Assembly (NCBI GenBank): GCA_028551475.1
Contig: CM052360.1
Location: 3,832,501-3,896,500, forward strand
DNA: 64,000 bases
Origin: Casuarina equisetifolia
Taxonomy: Eukaryota; Streptophyta; Magnoliopsida; Fagales; Casuarinaceae
Direction: 5' to 3'
Shown: positions 35,941 through 48,436 of the stretch, piece after piece
Layout: every line of letters starts with the position of its first letter
Numbering within the stretch: position 1 is the first letter of the stretch
Notes under the pieces: model-generated
Told to the model about the DNA's origin: nothing
Databases searched by the model: none
The model's input: only the letters and a program-made list of their open reading frames with translations
Position numbers and translations under genes: made by a program

Positions 35941-38900
35941 TTTCAACCTTGGCTTTCTTGGACCCATTGGATCATTTTGTGGCTCAAACATGTATTTGAT
36001 GACACACAACATATGGATTGGGCTATTAGATTGGGGTGACATAGTCACTACTGCATCATGGCTCTTCATTAGAGACATTCCCTGTCCTCCCGTTACTTTA
36101 ACAATTGCTGACAAGGATGAAGCAAATCCTACACATGATGCACGGATGCAAAGCGATGCATTGGTAAAATCTTGGATTATCAGCACACTTTCTAAGGAAG
36201 CTCTTGGCCCATCTTTGAGCTTGAAACATCTACTCAAGTTTGGAATGCTCTTGCCAATCACTTCGCATAACGAACTAAAGCTCAAGAATTTGATATTCTT
36301 TTGCAACTACACAATATCCACAAAGAAAGAAAGAATCTCTCAACCTTCCTGGCCGACTTCAAAAGCCTCTTAAATCAGTTGAGCTCAATTGGGAAACCAT
36401 TGTCAGATCCTTCTAAAACTTTCTGCCTTCTTGAAAGCCTTGGTCAAGAATATGAGGCATTTAAAACTGTTATGTTCTGGCCACCAATTTTGCAGTTTAG
36501 TGAAGTGGTGTCTCAATTGCAAGCTTTCGAGTCTTGTCTCACGAGGTACTCTACCTGACCAGCCATTATTCCAAATGAGAATATGGCGTTCTCTGCTCAG
36601 TGAAACATTTATGGAGGTAGGAACTTCTCCTGAGGCATAGACATCTCATCCTTCAACTCATAAGGACATGACTTTAGCCTTTCAACTCAGAACCTTCGCA
36701 CTACAGCCAAACCCAATCTTGAAGACACTACTCAAAAATTAGGTAACCCCTTACTATTGATAATCGACCACTAACCTCTTGCCAAATTTATGGATAAAAA
36801 GGCCACACAGCTTTGGAATGATGGATAAGGTTTGATCACTCCTTCCAAATTGTCGAGATACCTAAGGCTCTAACTTCTCTTCAAGTAATTGAAAACCCTA
36901 ACATTGAATGAGTTGTTGACTCTAAGGCCTCCTCTCACATTATTGAGTCTACCTGTAATCTTAAAACACCATCTCCTTACTATGGCTTGGATAGCATTAT
37001 GGTCAGTAATGGAAAAATCATTGTCAATCTCTCACATTAGATCAACCACCATCAAAAATGGTAAAATCAAACTAGAATTAGTCCTAGTCTCACCACACAT
37101 CACACAAAATCTTTTCTCAATTTCAAAATTGACTAATGACATTCTTTGTTTAGTAGTATTTGACCGTCACTCTGTTGCTATTAAGGACTTAATCATTTAG
37201 GAAACCTTGCTTAAGGGACATAGACAAGGGGACTTAAACAAGTTGCCCATGAAAAACTCTCAAGCCCTCTTTTCCATACACCAGCGGAGAATGGACGGTG
37301 GCATATGGCACCAAAGACTAGGACACTCAATCTGTTTGCACTGTTTGCATGCTTAGCAAATGTCATGCTCTACCCTTCTCATTTGCAACTCATCAATCCA
37401 ACCTACCTCTAGAGAAAATCCATAGTGACCTTTGGGGACCTTCTTCAACCTCTTCCTGTTAGGGTTTCTCTTACTATGTTGTTTTGGTTAATGATTGTAC
37501 TTGTTTTACCTGGTTTTATCCAATAAAGAGAAAATTTGACTTTTGTGGAATCTTCAAGACTTTTCACATAATGGTTGAAAAGCAATTTAATGCCAAAATT
37601 AAAGTCTTGCAATCCGACAATGGTGGTGAATATACCAGTAAAGAACTTGAATCTTACCTTAAAAAATATGGAATACTTCAACAATTTTCATGCCTTTATA
37701 CGCCTTAACAAAATAAAGTTACTGAGCGTAAGCATCAAAATATTACTGAGCTAGGAAGATCCATGCTTATTCAAGCTTCAGTCTAAAATTTTTTTGGGTT
37801 GATGCCTTCTCAATGGCCATGTATCTAATCAATCAACTGCCTGCAACAACTCTTAAGGAATGGAGAATCCTTTATGAAGCCTTGTACCTTCAGACTCCTA
37901 ACTATGGAACATCAAGGGTTTTTAGATCTCAGTGCTTTCTTGTTTGCACTATACTCTTACGGACAAATTATCTATTAGATCCCTCCCTTGTACTTTCTTA
38001 GGATATAATGCAAAACACAAAGGCTACAAATGTTATCACCATGAAACAAGTAAGCTTTTTATCTCACGTCATGTAATTTTTAATGAATTAGCCTTCCCTT
38101 TCTCGGAAAAACATGCCTCCACCTCATCCCAAGATGTGTGTGAAAATTCTTCCATAGATCTCCAAAATCTAGAACAAGAATCTTCCCACATAATATCACC
38201 TTTAAATGAGCTACACGTGCATAGCTGGAGTCTGTCACATCCATGTCCCCAGCTTTTAATCTCTACAACCTCCGAAAATATTTTAGATTCTCTTTCGAAT
38301 CACCATGCCGATCTAATGGTGGATCCTTCCTTTCTTATTGACGTGACCTTTGCATCAACACCCCTACTCAATGGCTTGCCTTCCTTTTCAAACTCCAAAC
38401 CTCCAAGCAATTTACCACCTAAAGATCTCACATGTACTCGGCAAGATACTCACCCCTTTCATCCTGACATAGTCTATTTAATTCCACTACTTATTGACGT
38501 GTCACTACCAACACTAAGTATTAACATTCCATCTAGCGCCACTCACACCCCACCAAACCATACCTTCTCGACACCTTCCAAACTAGCTATTCCACACTTC
38601 AGTCATGACGTTGCATGCATGTCGTATGACCATATATCACATGACTCTTTTGACTTACCACTTTCACCTTATCTTCCATAAATACTTTCACCACCACCTA
38701 CCATTCCTAGCATTGATATACCATTGGAAAAGCCACAACCTTAAAGGACCCACTCCATGACAACATGGAGTATGTTGGGTGTTCACTAACTGAACCTAAA
38801 ATATGCTTTATTCCATCTTTCGTCCATTCCATTAGTTCCTTCTAACATCTATTGTGCCCTTGACCATCCTGGTTGGAGACAAGCAATGCTGGTTGAAATT

Positions 38901-40372
38901 ACTGCTCTCCACAACAACCTCACATAGGACCTTGTTCCCCAAGAACCTTCCATGAATGTGGTAGGATGCAAGTGGGTTTTCAAACCCAAGTTGAACCTTG
39001 ATGGCTGACTGCAACACCTAAAAGCAAGGCTTGTTGTAAAAGGCTATCATCAAGAGTTTGGAGTTGATTACTTGGAAATGTACAGTCTTGTAATTCAACC
39101 CACTACTGTGTGGATAATACTTACCCTAATTGCTGTTCAGGGATGGCATCTTCGTTAGTTTGACATAGATAATGCCTTTTTGCATGGTGAGCTTATGGAA
39201 CCCGTGTTCATGGAGCACCCACCAGGTTTTCATAGCTTAAAATTTCCAAAACATGTCAGTTCATTCCAGAAGGCATCATACAATCTCAAACAGGGGCCAC
39301 AGCCTTGGTTCAATAAGCTCTCATCATTCTTACTAGATCGTGGGTTTAACTATTCACCTTATGACCCTTCTCTATTTTTTTACAGCCAAGGTAACCATCA
39401 CGTTTGGGTTCTTATCTATATAGATGATTTGATTGTAACTGGAAGCAACCTTGAATTGCTTGACTACTTTGCTACCTGTTTGCGTGCTAAGTTTCCTATC
39501 AAGGACCTTGGGAAATTGCACTTTTTCCTTGTTGTCTGAGTGCACTACAATGAAAAAGGGATGTTTATTTCTCAGCAACAATATGCTTCAGACATTTTGC
39601 ATAAGGCTGAAATGAACTTTTGCAAGCCACTAGCAACCCCAGTTGCCCTTGAGCCATCTAGGATGTTGAACAATGACACACCACTTGCATAGCCCACCTT
39701 GTTCAGGTCTATCCTTGGAGCACTTCAATACATCACACTCACACGGCTTGATCTCTCTTATGTAGTGAACCATCTATGCCAAAAAATGGCTAGACCTATT
39801 GCCTTTGACTTCTTTGAACTTAAACGTGTATTGAGGTATCTCCACGGAACATCCTCACTTGGACTTTGGATTCACTCTAACAGCTCAATGAATCTATATG
39901 GCTTCACGGACTCCGATTATGTTGGATGCTCAGAAAGCAGATGTTCCACCACCGGTTACCTTTTATTTCTTAGAACAAATCTCGTGTCTTAGAGCTCTAA
40001 AAAGTAGCATTTGGTATCAAAGTCATCTATGGAGGCAGAATATTGATCCTTGGCTTTGGGTATAGTAAAAGGAGTGTGGATACTACACCTACTCAGACAC
40101 TTGGGGGTCTGTATGTCCAATCCCACCAAACTTTACTATGATAACATCTCATCCCTTCACTTAACCACCAAACCAGTATTTCATAATTGCTTGAAACACT
40201 TCGAAATTAATTATCACTTTGTGCAAGAGAAAGTTGCATAAGGAACCCTTGTCACCAAGTTTGTACCTTCCTCTCAACATATGGTTGATGCTCTAACAAA
40301 GCCTCTAACAAGAGAAATTTTGGAGTCTTCAAGAACCAAATTTTGCGTTACCATGCCAAATTTGAGGGAGCA

Positions 40373-41138
40373 TGAAAAAGAAGACTCTCCATCACCCTTG
40401 AACTTGGCACTAAATGTAAGAGTTCAGCAAGCTTGCAGCATGCAGATAGTGCAAGCTCGACACATAAGTTTCAGACATGTCAGGCGTGCTAATCATTAGC
40501 AATGTATTGGAATTCCACCAAGCATAATCAACACTGTTGCACTAACCACCCTGTTGCTAGCATCGGACAACGAGGCAACCAAGGCATGGTTTGCACATAA
40601 CACAACAACAAGAGAGCGTGGATGTCTTACACCTGCATGTGATAAGGAGACATGATAGCAATAGACACAAGTTGTGCATGTGCAGGCACACATAGCTGAT
40701 TACTCCCAATTGACATGCAAAGAAAGTGCATGCATTGTGGCTCCATACCGCTACACTATTATAGATGTGAAGTCTGCTTTTGGTAAGTTCAAAAGAACAA
40801 GCTATGACGTGGAAGGCACGTTGTATGGAAGACAACCCAATGCTGCAAGAGTCCTCGCCCCGCAAAGCAAGTCATGGGCCCTAAAAGTCTTGGTGTAAAG
40901 CATGGAACAACAGGAAAGAAGTCAAGAACTAGTCAAGACAGGAATGTCCCTTTTTGCTTTATTTAAGAGTCATGTTGTAAACTTCCATGAAGTTGCATGG
41001 AAGAAATAACTGGTGTTGAACGCCTATAAATAGGTGTGGCTTGCCTATTTGAGGAAAGTAAGCCTCAAGATTGTGTAACTCAATCATTTGAATCCAATTA
41101 CAACTTCCGCATTTTGCCCAAAACACTGTTTTTCTTCT
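40373..41138 (+). repeat. 3' LTR of copia element 1
   Basis: 766 bp, the partner of 34271–35035, preceded by a polypurine run. Beyond it the host sequence resumes with a block (GTTTATGCTCAGATGAGTT, 41165–41183) that also occurs just before the 5' LTR (34249–34267). The flanks are thus similar over more than a simple target-site duplication. Confidence 0.88.
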
Positions 41139-41279
41139 CCCCAACAAGCTCGTATTGATCTTAGTTTATGCTCAGATGAGTTCCCCCAACAATGTACTGA
41201 AATGGCCGAGAAGTGTTTTATCTTTAGAAGCAACAAGTTGCTTGTGACTAAACTGTGACTCAACATAAAGAGAAGTTGC

Positions 41280-42798
41280 TAAAATGAAATTGGACCATAA
41301 CGTTACGAAGAAGAAAATAAAGTGCAGGTGCATTAATTCAACTTAAAAGAGTTTTTTTAAAGTTTTTGAAGGAGATGATATTGTAGACCGAATTGCTATT
41401 GTTAGAACCTTTTGTTTTGAGAGACCCTGAAAGTTTCTTTACGAACATTCTGGATGATTCAGCTGTGTCATTTAACTAGCGTTATCCGAGTTTTACTGCA
41501 GCAGAAAATGCTAAAATCTATCTCAATAACGCAGAGGAGTATAAAACCATTAATCTTATCCTAAAAATGAAAAAAACAAAACCAATAATCGACAGAGCTT
41601 GTTTCCAATCTACAACATCATTGCACACTTTCTTAAGGACGCTTCGTATTGGACAAAGTTGGCGACCTCAGAACAACAGTTCACGGGCACAAGAAGCAAC
41701 GACAACATATATATATATATATATATATATAAAAGCAACGACAACATCAATGAATGTCATTATTTTGATGTTTGAAAAATTGCCAATTTCTATAAAACTC
41801 CCTATAATGTGCCTATCACGAATACATTTAATGTGCCTACGACAGCTTATTAAACAACCGTCTCAAAAGACAAAAGAAAAAAAATCCATCCCATGTCTTT
41901 ATCAGAAACCAACTTTGTTCGTTTACTCTGGTTACAAATGAATCACCAAAGTTCCTAACAGACAATTTTGACGTAGACATTCATTAATATCAGTAAGCTG
42001 GCTTCTTTGCACTCTAAAATGGATTATTCAACAGCCAGAACTGCAATATCAGAACAGTCCATGCATATATGTTAAGACAGCAAAGACCATCAACATGATG
42101 ACTTGGCTTTTGTGTCCATTCTCCTGACACAACATTATAATACATAATACCAACTATCTTAGCCGCGATTTTAGAAAGAGTCAGTTTGCAATCTCTAGCT
42201 ATGAAGGGAATATGTGTTTTGAGGCGTTATAGAATATATAAAGCAAGAAAAGAAAAGAAATATTAGTAAGTTGGGTGAATTTGTATGTATTTAATCTTTA
42301 GCGAATTCACAATTTAAACTAAAACTAATCCACATTGTATCTGATTATAGATGGAAATAAATAACGGGCCAAGTACTCCACCAACCGTCCCAAAATAATG
42401 TAACCTTCTGACGTAGGTAATGTGCGACATATTCTCAGCTTCTAGTTTTGGCAGTTAAATCCTGACAACATTTGCTAGAAGCTAACACTTAACAAAAATA
42501 AATAACTGAAAATAAAACTTTAGTACTGTATAACATTCTGTTTATGTCATCGGACATTATCCTCCTATTTTGATCGAGCAATAAAATTAAAAAAGTGAGG
42601 AAGGGAATATAAAGAAACGAGAGACATAAACAGCTGTTTAACCAGTCAATCCATCACAAGACAATAAGTTTCAATTCATTTTTGCATTTCATAGCTCAAG
42701 GTTTACCTTCAAAACGCCCAATCAAAGTAGGGAATATGACTAGAATTGAAAGTTTATTCAACTAGAAGACAAACAGAACCACAACCTCATCTAGGACG
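41280..42798. repeat. Diverged module segment
   Basis: A distant copy of the non-coding module sequence. 41290–41450 matches 20560–20720, and 42075–42240 and 42480–42560 match 28410–28860. No ORF is conserved. It leads into the decayed small-protein gene at 42799. Confidence 0.7.
41707..41731. repeat. (TA)n tract between two short direct repeats
   Basis: A pure AT tract flanked on both sides by AGCAACGACAACAT (41695 and 41734), which may reflect slippage or a small tandem duplication. It lies in a decayed module segment related to 27.7–28.8 kb. Confidence 0.9.
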
Positions 42799-43032
42799 TT
42801 AGGTCAAGTTCAAAGACAACCCTGAAATGCCATAAATGCTATGCATCCTTCCAAAAGCTTTCAGTGTTTTCATGATAGTCGTACTTCCCGGGAATAAGAG
42901 TACTTCAATTACAGAAACCACGACCAGAACCGCCACTCCAGAAACAATGATCATCAGCTTAGCCTTCTTAGGCTCATCATCCCCAGAAGACTCGCCCTTC
43001 TTATAGTTTTGGGAACTTTCGCAGCAATCCAT
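42799..43032 (-). pseudogene. Decayed small PGR/YF-motif family gene (copy 3)
   Basis: The 77-residue ORF starts like the others (MDCCESSQNYKKGES) and keeps a strong hydrophobic span at residues 26–47 (LMIIVSGVAVLVVVSVIEVL). The C-terminal signature is damaged: KAPGR has become KAFGR, and after SIYGIS the frame departs from the family. In the next frame the sequence still reads RVVFELDLTS then a stop, which corresponds to RDDFEEDPES in copy 1. A frameshift has therefore removed the conserved tail. It could still make a membrane peptide, but I treat it as a pseudogene. Its 5' flank contains a CCACGTG G-box-like site at 43257–43263. Confidence 0.65.
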
Positions 43033-44354
43033 TACTTCCTGATGGTTCTGAGTTGCTTTATAATATGATTCTCAGCTATTTAATATATTCAGGAAAAGAG
43101 TAAGCTCATGGGATACTTACACTCACAAGGCATATAATCGACGGGAACCTGAGAGTCAAGTTGGAGTTAATTCTTTCCTGGTTAACGCAAAACGAGTGTT
43201 TGTTTCAATATTTCAACCTGTATCTCGAGGCGTCGGTTACTGTAATGACTCCGCTTCCACGTGAAAGTTTAAGGTATTGAATTAAACAAAGATGTATTCA
43301 ATTTACATCAAGCTAAAAGACGTTTGGAGGGACAATTTCTAGGAGATGTTACGATGAGAAAAGAAAAATCAGTCTCTTGAAAATGTGGGAAGAGAAAGGT
43401 AACTAGAAATATAAAAATGTTAATCGATGATTAAGTTCATTACTTCCAATCAACTTAAATTATATCAAAATTTTAGGGATGATTAATTATTGATCATGTT
43501 GTCGGAATAAATATCCTCAAATCAAACCTTGTAGTCGTAACAGCATACACTTCAGTTACTTTAATAACCAGATCAGTTGCTTGCAAACTATAAGGATCCC
43601 ATAATCATGTCAGGACGATGTTTGAACCCATATGCAACAGAAGTTGCTGGTGACCAAACTGAGATTCAAGATAAAGAGTAGTTGCTAAAATAATGTCAGG
43701 AAGAAAACGGAGTGACAAGCAACGCAGATATGTGGGTAGGGGTACACGGATTCAAACTAAACAGAAGACGATGGAGAATGAAGAAGAAAAACTTGCTTGG
43801 CATAATAAAAAGTGAAGACATTGCACAAGCAACTAGGATGATTTTTTTATTTTAATAATTTTTTTATTTACCAAATTTCATTTCCTTTTTCCAGCGCTGT
43901 TAACCAGGAAATTACGTTATTAGCTGTAACAGCTAGATGGGTCAGGATGCTAGTACTTAACGGGATCTCGATTTCATAAAACTGGCCTTGTTCTGGTAAA
44001 CAAGAGGAAGAGTAACCCAATCGATTCAATTGTGTCATTAAACAATGGTTGTCGGCGTTTTCGGTAGTAACAATGCTTTGAGTAATAGGGTTGGAGATGG
44101 CGCAGAACATGCATGGGTTACTTTTCGGTTAGGTTGCATAAAAAGAGTGCATAAAAAAGGTGAAAACTTTTTTTAGATGATTAAGACTATTAAGAGAAAG
44201 AGCTTTGCAGTAATTTTGCTTAGTATATTTTTCAAAGTCGTATTGTATCATATTTAAAGAGAAATGAATAGAAGAAGATTCAGCGATACAAGTTTAGATG
44301 ATTCAATTATTATTGCTAAAATCAAGAAGATGTGAAAAAGAAGATTTTATTTAC

Positions 44355-44497
44355 TAGAGGAGTTTAGTTTACAAATTATAATAAATTTTTACAAGAGTTT
44401 TGGAATTTGAGATTAGATGATGATATTTTGTAATTGAACAATCTTATAATTTTTTTATGGTAATATATAATTTGACCTTTCACCAAAAAAAAAAAAG
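44355..44497 (+). mobile_element. Relative of the poly(A) retroposon at 10.95 kb
   Basis: It shares the body of the 10951–11108 element (AATAAATTTTTACAAGA near the start, 'TATAATT' and 'TTGACCTTTCACC' near the end) and also ends in an A run (44486–44497). I could not identify a target-site duplication. Confidence 0.6.
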
Positions 44498-45019
44498 TAA
44501 AAACTTGACAATCGGATCTGATATTAATAATTTCCTACACTGATCCCATTTTACGTATTCTATTTGACAAATTCAACAGCTTTGGCCCCACAATTTGAAA
44601 GCAACAATTTGGATATTTGGTTGCATAGAGTGGATGCCTCTAAGTGGAATTGAAGGCTGAATTTCAACGCACCGTGTTAACATTATTAACGTTCAAATAT
44701 TCTTATACATGTTTAAGCCAACTCAAAGGAGACAAAGCTCTGTAAACTAAAGCCTTTTTAATGTTTTTTCTTATTAACGTTTCAGTATTCCTATTGACGT
44801 TTTTTTTTTTTCTTTTTTGCGAGATACAACATCCAATTTCACTCGAGTCCTTAGGTTGGCCCATCACGTCAATGATTGAGAAAAAGAAAAAAAAAACGTA
44901 ATGTAATAAAAAGAAAGAAACAGAAAGATCAAGAGTTAAAGCTAACAAAACAGTCACACCGAGGACTTCCATTCATGAAGGGATGTTTTATTCAAAATAG
45001 GAAACCGAAACAGGCGGGG

Positions 45020-45235
45020 TTACTTCTTGTGAAGATTGCGGAAGTATTCCGATGGGGATCTTTCAAACTCAGGCCTCGATATGAAGCCACTCCCTCCGGG
45101 AGCCTTCATTGTATCATTGCTACCTGTCGATGATCCTGGGCCTTTTGAGGCAGACGCCGCCGAGAATCCACCAGCTGCCACTTTCGCTTCGGCAGAAGTA
45201 TCATTCTTGAGTTTCGTGCTCTTGCTGCTATCCAT
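45020..45235 (-). CDS. Small PGR/YF-motif family protein lacking the membrane span (copy 4)
   Basis: A 71-residue ORF with N-terminus MDSSKSTKLKNDTSAEAKVA and a central Gly/Ser/Ala stretch (AAGGFSAASASKGPGSSTG) in place of the hydrophobic span of copy 1. The tail carries MKAPGG (43–48), FISRPEFE (51–58), SP (60–61) and EYFRNLHKK (63–71). It is closest to copy 2 at 30456 and predicted soluble. It sits head-to-head with CYP749A copy 2, 1,219 bp apart, repeating the arrangement at 21.3/22.7 kb. Upstream blocks with TCACGT cores are shared with copies 1 and 2. Function unknown; that the tail is kept while the middle is not suggests the tail is the functional part. Confidence 0.68.
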   Translation of the reverse strand: MDSSKSTKLKNDTSAEAKVAAGGFSAASASKGPGSSTGSNDTMKAPGGSGFISRPEFERSPSEYFRNLHKK

Positions 45236-46454
45236 CGTGACTCCAGTGCTCCTCTGTTTGATAATATAGTCTTCTTCTTTGAACTATGCGAGATTACAGC
45301 ATCCTCACGGAGTATTTGTGCTACAGCATCCTCAATTTCTTGGAATTCGAAAAGTCACGTAGAATTTAATTTTATCCCGAAGTTTTGCTTAATGGAGTGC
45401 TTTGGTCAATCTTTGCTGTAGTTTTCAAAGTGTCGGTCATTGTTACGACGCTCCCTGCATGTAGAAGTAAATAGGAACTTCTTAACTCAAAAAAAGACGT
45501 ATTCAATTTCACGTCCAACAAAGCGACGTTCGGGAAGGCAATGTTTTCGAGCGGTTGCATGGGAGAAAAACAAAATCAGTCTCCCTCGAAAACGAACAAT
45601 TAATTTTCCTATATCCTGTCCGCTTAAACTTTTATTTAGGTCAGGAGGACTTGACTCCTCCGTCTACCGGAGAACTTGAAGCTGAACATTATTTAAGTAG
45701 GCATATAGTGTTAAGGTGTACTTTGACAAATATAGTATTAGAGAGAAAAATAAGTTTATATTTCATATTAAAAGTAAAAAAATAAATCTTTAATTTCATA
45801 CGTAATAATTTTTTTTTACTTAATATCTTAAAGTTTTAAAATGAACTATCATTTTATAATAATATACGAACAACAACTTCTTAAATATTTGCTTTAAAAA
45901 GACAAGAACACAAAATAGATGGGAAAGGTCTCCCTCACTGAATTTCTATAGAAACCAAAACTTATTACATACTTTGATTATAATAATTGTCGAGGACGTA
46001 TCCAGATGTCTGTTTCCACCTACACTGTCATCATGTATAAGATTGCGATTTTTCTAGGTGGCCATACGGTATTGGACAAATTAAACAGTTGTGGCAACGC
46101 AATTTGAAAGCAACGATGCCCAGGCATAAGCTAGTCACGAAGACCATCACCACTATGGTCTCCATGGAAAAAGTTAAAAGCAAAGGCCATGGACTTTGTA
46201 CCAAACAATCACGTGGATACATAAAACCAACTTTCTTCGTTGTGAAATACGAAGAGTAGAGCTGCCGTCTAGTTTCCGTAGCCGGACCCGAGGAACAAAG
46301 ATTCCAAAACATGTCTTCCTCGATACTGTAGAAAAGTAAACCCTGTAGCCAACCAGCGAATAACAACTCCAAAATCGTCTCCTTGGGTTATTTAAGAGAA
46401 TTCAGTGAATGAAGAAAGCTGTATTCTGAACTTCCAAAAAGCTTTCCCGGAAAG
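45236..46454. promoter_or_regulatory. Shared head-to-head intergenic region, copy 2
   Basis: Aligns with 21550–22667 over most of its length and with 55600–57300 upstream of P450 copy 3. It includes an AT-rich repeat near 45780–45850. The last ~450 bases before the P450 ATG are the best conserved, which points to promoter and 5' UTR sequence for the P450. Confidence 0.4.
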
Positions 46455-48436
46455 ATGAACAAAGGCATGGATGCTGGTGGAATCCTTGTTCTCTGTCTTT
46501 CAAGCTCTCTGTGTTTGTACTTCCTGTTGGCTCTCATACGCGGCCTTCACAAACTATGGTGGGCTCCTATTAGCATACAGCATCAAATGGGTTCACAGGG
46601 AATCAGAGGTCCTCCCTACAGATTCATTCGTGGAAACACCAAGGAGATTTTGAATTTGCAAAAGGAAGCCATGAGCAGGCCCATGGATTTATCACATGAA
46701 ATCTTGCCCAAAGTTCACCCACATATTAACTTATGGGTCAATACATATGGTAACAAATATTTCAACAAAGTTTTAAAAATTTCAGTTGCAAGTAAAAATT
46801 TCACAAGTCAGGTCACTTTTTCTTTTACTCGTTTTTTCTTTGATGCAGGAAAGACTTTTCTTCAATGGATTGGACCTAGAGCAGAATTGGTCGTTACAGA
46901 CACACAGCTTATCAAGGACATACTGAACAATAAAGACAATGCTTATCCAAAGCAAAAGCCTCAAGCCTACGTCAAAAAACTATTAGGAGATGGGCTCGTG
47001 ACATCTGAAGGTGAAAAATGGGCGAAGATGCGAAAATTGGCCAATTTTGCCTTCCATGCTGAGAGGCTGAAGGTAAGCTCTTTGTGTTACTAATTAAACC
47101 ACTGCAAATGCATTCATAGTCATAGCGGATGGGGCGGAATACTGGTAAATTGTTGCGAATGGTGAGAACGTATTTCTTTTTCCAGAATATGATTCCTGCG
47201 ATGATTACTAGTACGGAGATGATGCTTGAAAGATGGAAACAACATGAAGGGAAAGAGGTTGAAGTTTTTGAAGAATTTACTGAGTTGACATCAGAAGTGA
47301 TCTCCAGGACAGCTTTTGGAAGCAGTTACATGGAAGGGAAGAGTATTTTTCAAATGCTGACGAAATTAGGTGATATGACATCTAGAAATGTTTATAAATC
47401 CAGGATTCCTGTCATCAGGTAAGTCGATAAATCTAAAACCAAAAATATAAACCTACTTCCTTTTCAATTCTTGTAAACTTGCTCTTTCTAGTTTTGATAC
47501 TCTCTAATCATCCATTGATTTTACAGTAAAATTTATAAAACCGACGATGAAATTGAATCAGAAAAACTTGAAAAAGGACTACGTGACTCCATAGTAGAGA
47601 TAATTAAGAAAAGAGAGGAGCAAGTGATGGCTGGAGAGGTAGGCAGCTTTGGGGATGATTTTCTTGGACTACTTGTGAAGGCACATCATGATCCCGATGC
47701 TAACCAAAGAATTTCATTAGAAGATCTGGTGGATGAGTGCAAGACATTTTACGTTGCTGGACAAGAAACCACAAAAACTTTGCTTGCGTGGACTGTACTT
47801 CTTCTAGCAATCCACACAGATTGGCAAGATGAAGCAAGAAGGGAGGTGCTAAATTTATTTGGTCAACAAAATCCAACACCAGATGGCATCCCAAGACTCA
47901 AAATTGTAAGAAAGCCACAAACTCGAATTACTCGTGTGAATAAAAAATATATATCTAGTTCTATAACAAGGATTAAATTATTGATTTGGCAACACTCTTT
48001 CCATGCAGATGAACATGATTATCAACGAGTCCTTCAGATTATATCCTCCTGTACTTCCAATAGTCAGAAAAGTTGATAGAAGAGTCAAACTGGGAAATCT
48101 CACTCTTCCAGCTGATCTAACATTGCACATCCCAACTCTGGCACTGCACCATGACCCTCAAATATGGGGAGAAGACGTGCATCTTTTCAAGCCAGAGAGG
48201 TTCTCTGAGGGCTGGTCAAGGCTACTGGCAACAACCAAGCCGCTTATCTTCCCTTTGGCATGGGACCTCGAAATTGTGCTGGCTCAAACTTTGCATCCAT
48301 CGAAGCAAAGGTTGCTCTTTCAATGATTCTACAACGCTTTGCGTTTAGGCTGTCCCCAGCCTATGTCCACTTACCTACTGAGGTTCTTACCCTTCTCCCT
48401 CGACATGGAATTCAGGTAATATTACAGTCACTGTGA
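46455..48436 (+). pseudogene. CYP749A-like cytochrome P450, copy 2 (one frameshift)
   Basis: Exons 46455–46749, 46849–47072, 47186–47418, 47527–47905 and 48009–48436. The first four are fully open and keep the membrane anchor, hinge, AGQETT and, in exon 5, ESFR. One base is missing at about 48208 (TTCTCTGAGGGC against TTCTCTGAAGGGC in copies 1 and 3). The product would then lose the heme loop, including the Cys ligand. In the ancestral frame the heme loop is still present, with Ala in place of Val after the Cys. As read, this copy cannot bind heme. The deletion lies beside a G run, so an assembly error is possible. Confidence 0.85.

Larger units (their letters stand above)
34271..41138 (+). 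mobile_element. Degenerate Ty1/copia LTR retrotransposon 1
   Basis: LTRs at 34271–35035 and 40373–41138 begin TGAAAAAGAAGACTC and differ at many positions (roughly a fifth over the first 120 bases), so the insertion is old. A Met-initiator-like primer-binding site TGGTATTAGAGT starts at 35036 and a polypurine run TTTGAGGGAGCA precedes the 3' LTR. Domains run gag (start ~35130; UBN2-type core 36120–36540), pre-integrase WHQRLGHS (~37308), integrase DLWGPS and DNGGEY (~37430, 37617), post-integrase GYKCYHHETSKLFISRHVIF (~38010), RT with YIDDLIVTG (~39418), and RNase H to ~40240. Integrase before RT defines copia. Stops and frameshifts break every domain. Flanks TCCCA and CCCCA are an imperfect 5-bp duplication. 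Confidence 0.92.

Noticed and set aside
35878..36306. 142-residue minus-strand ORF
   Set aside because: Antisense shadow of the copia 1 gag core.
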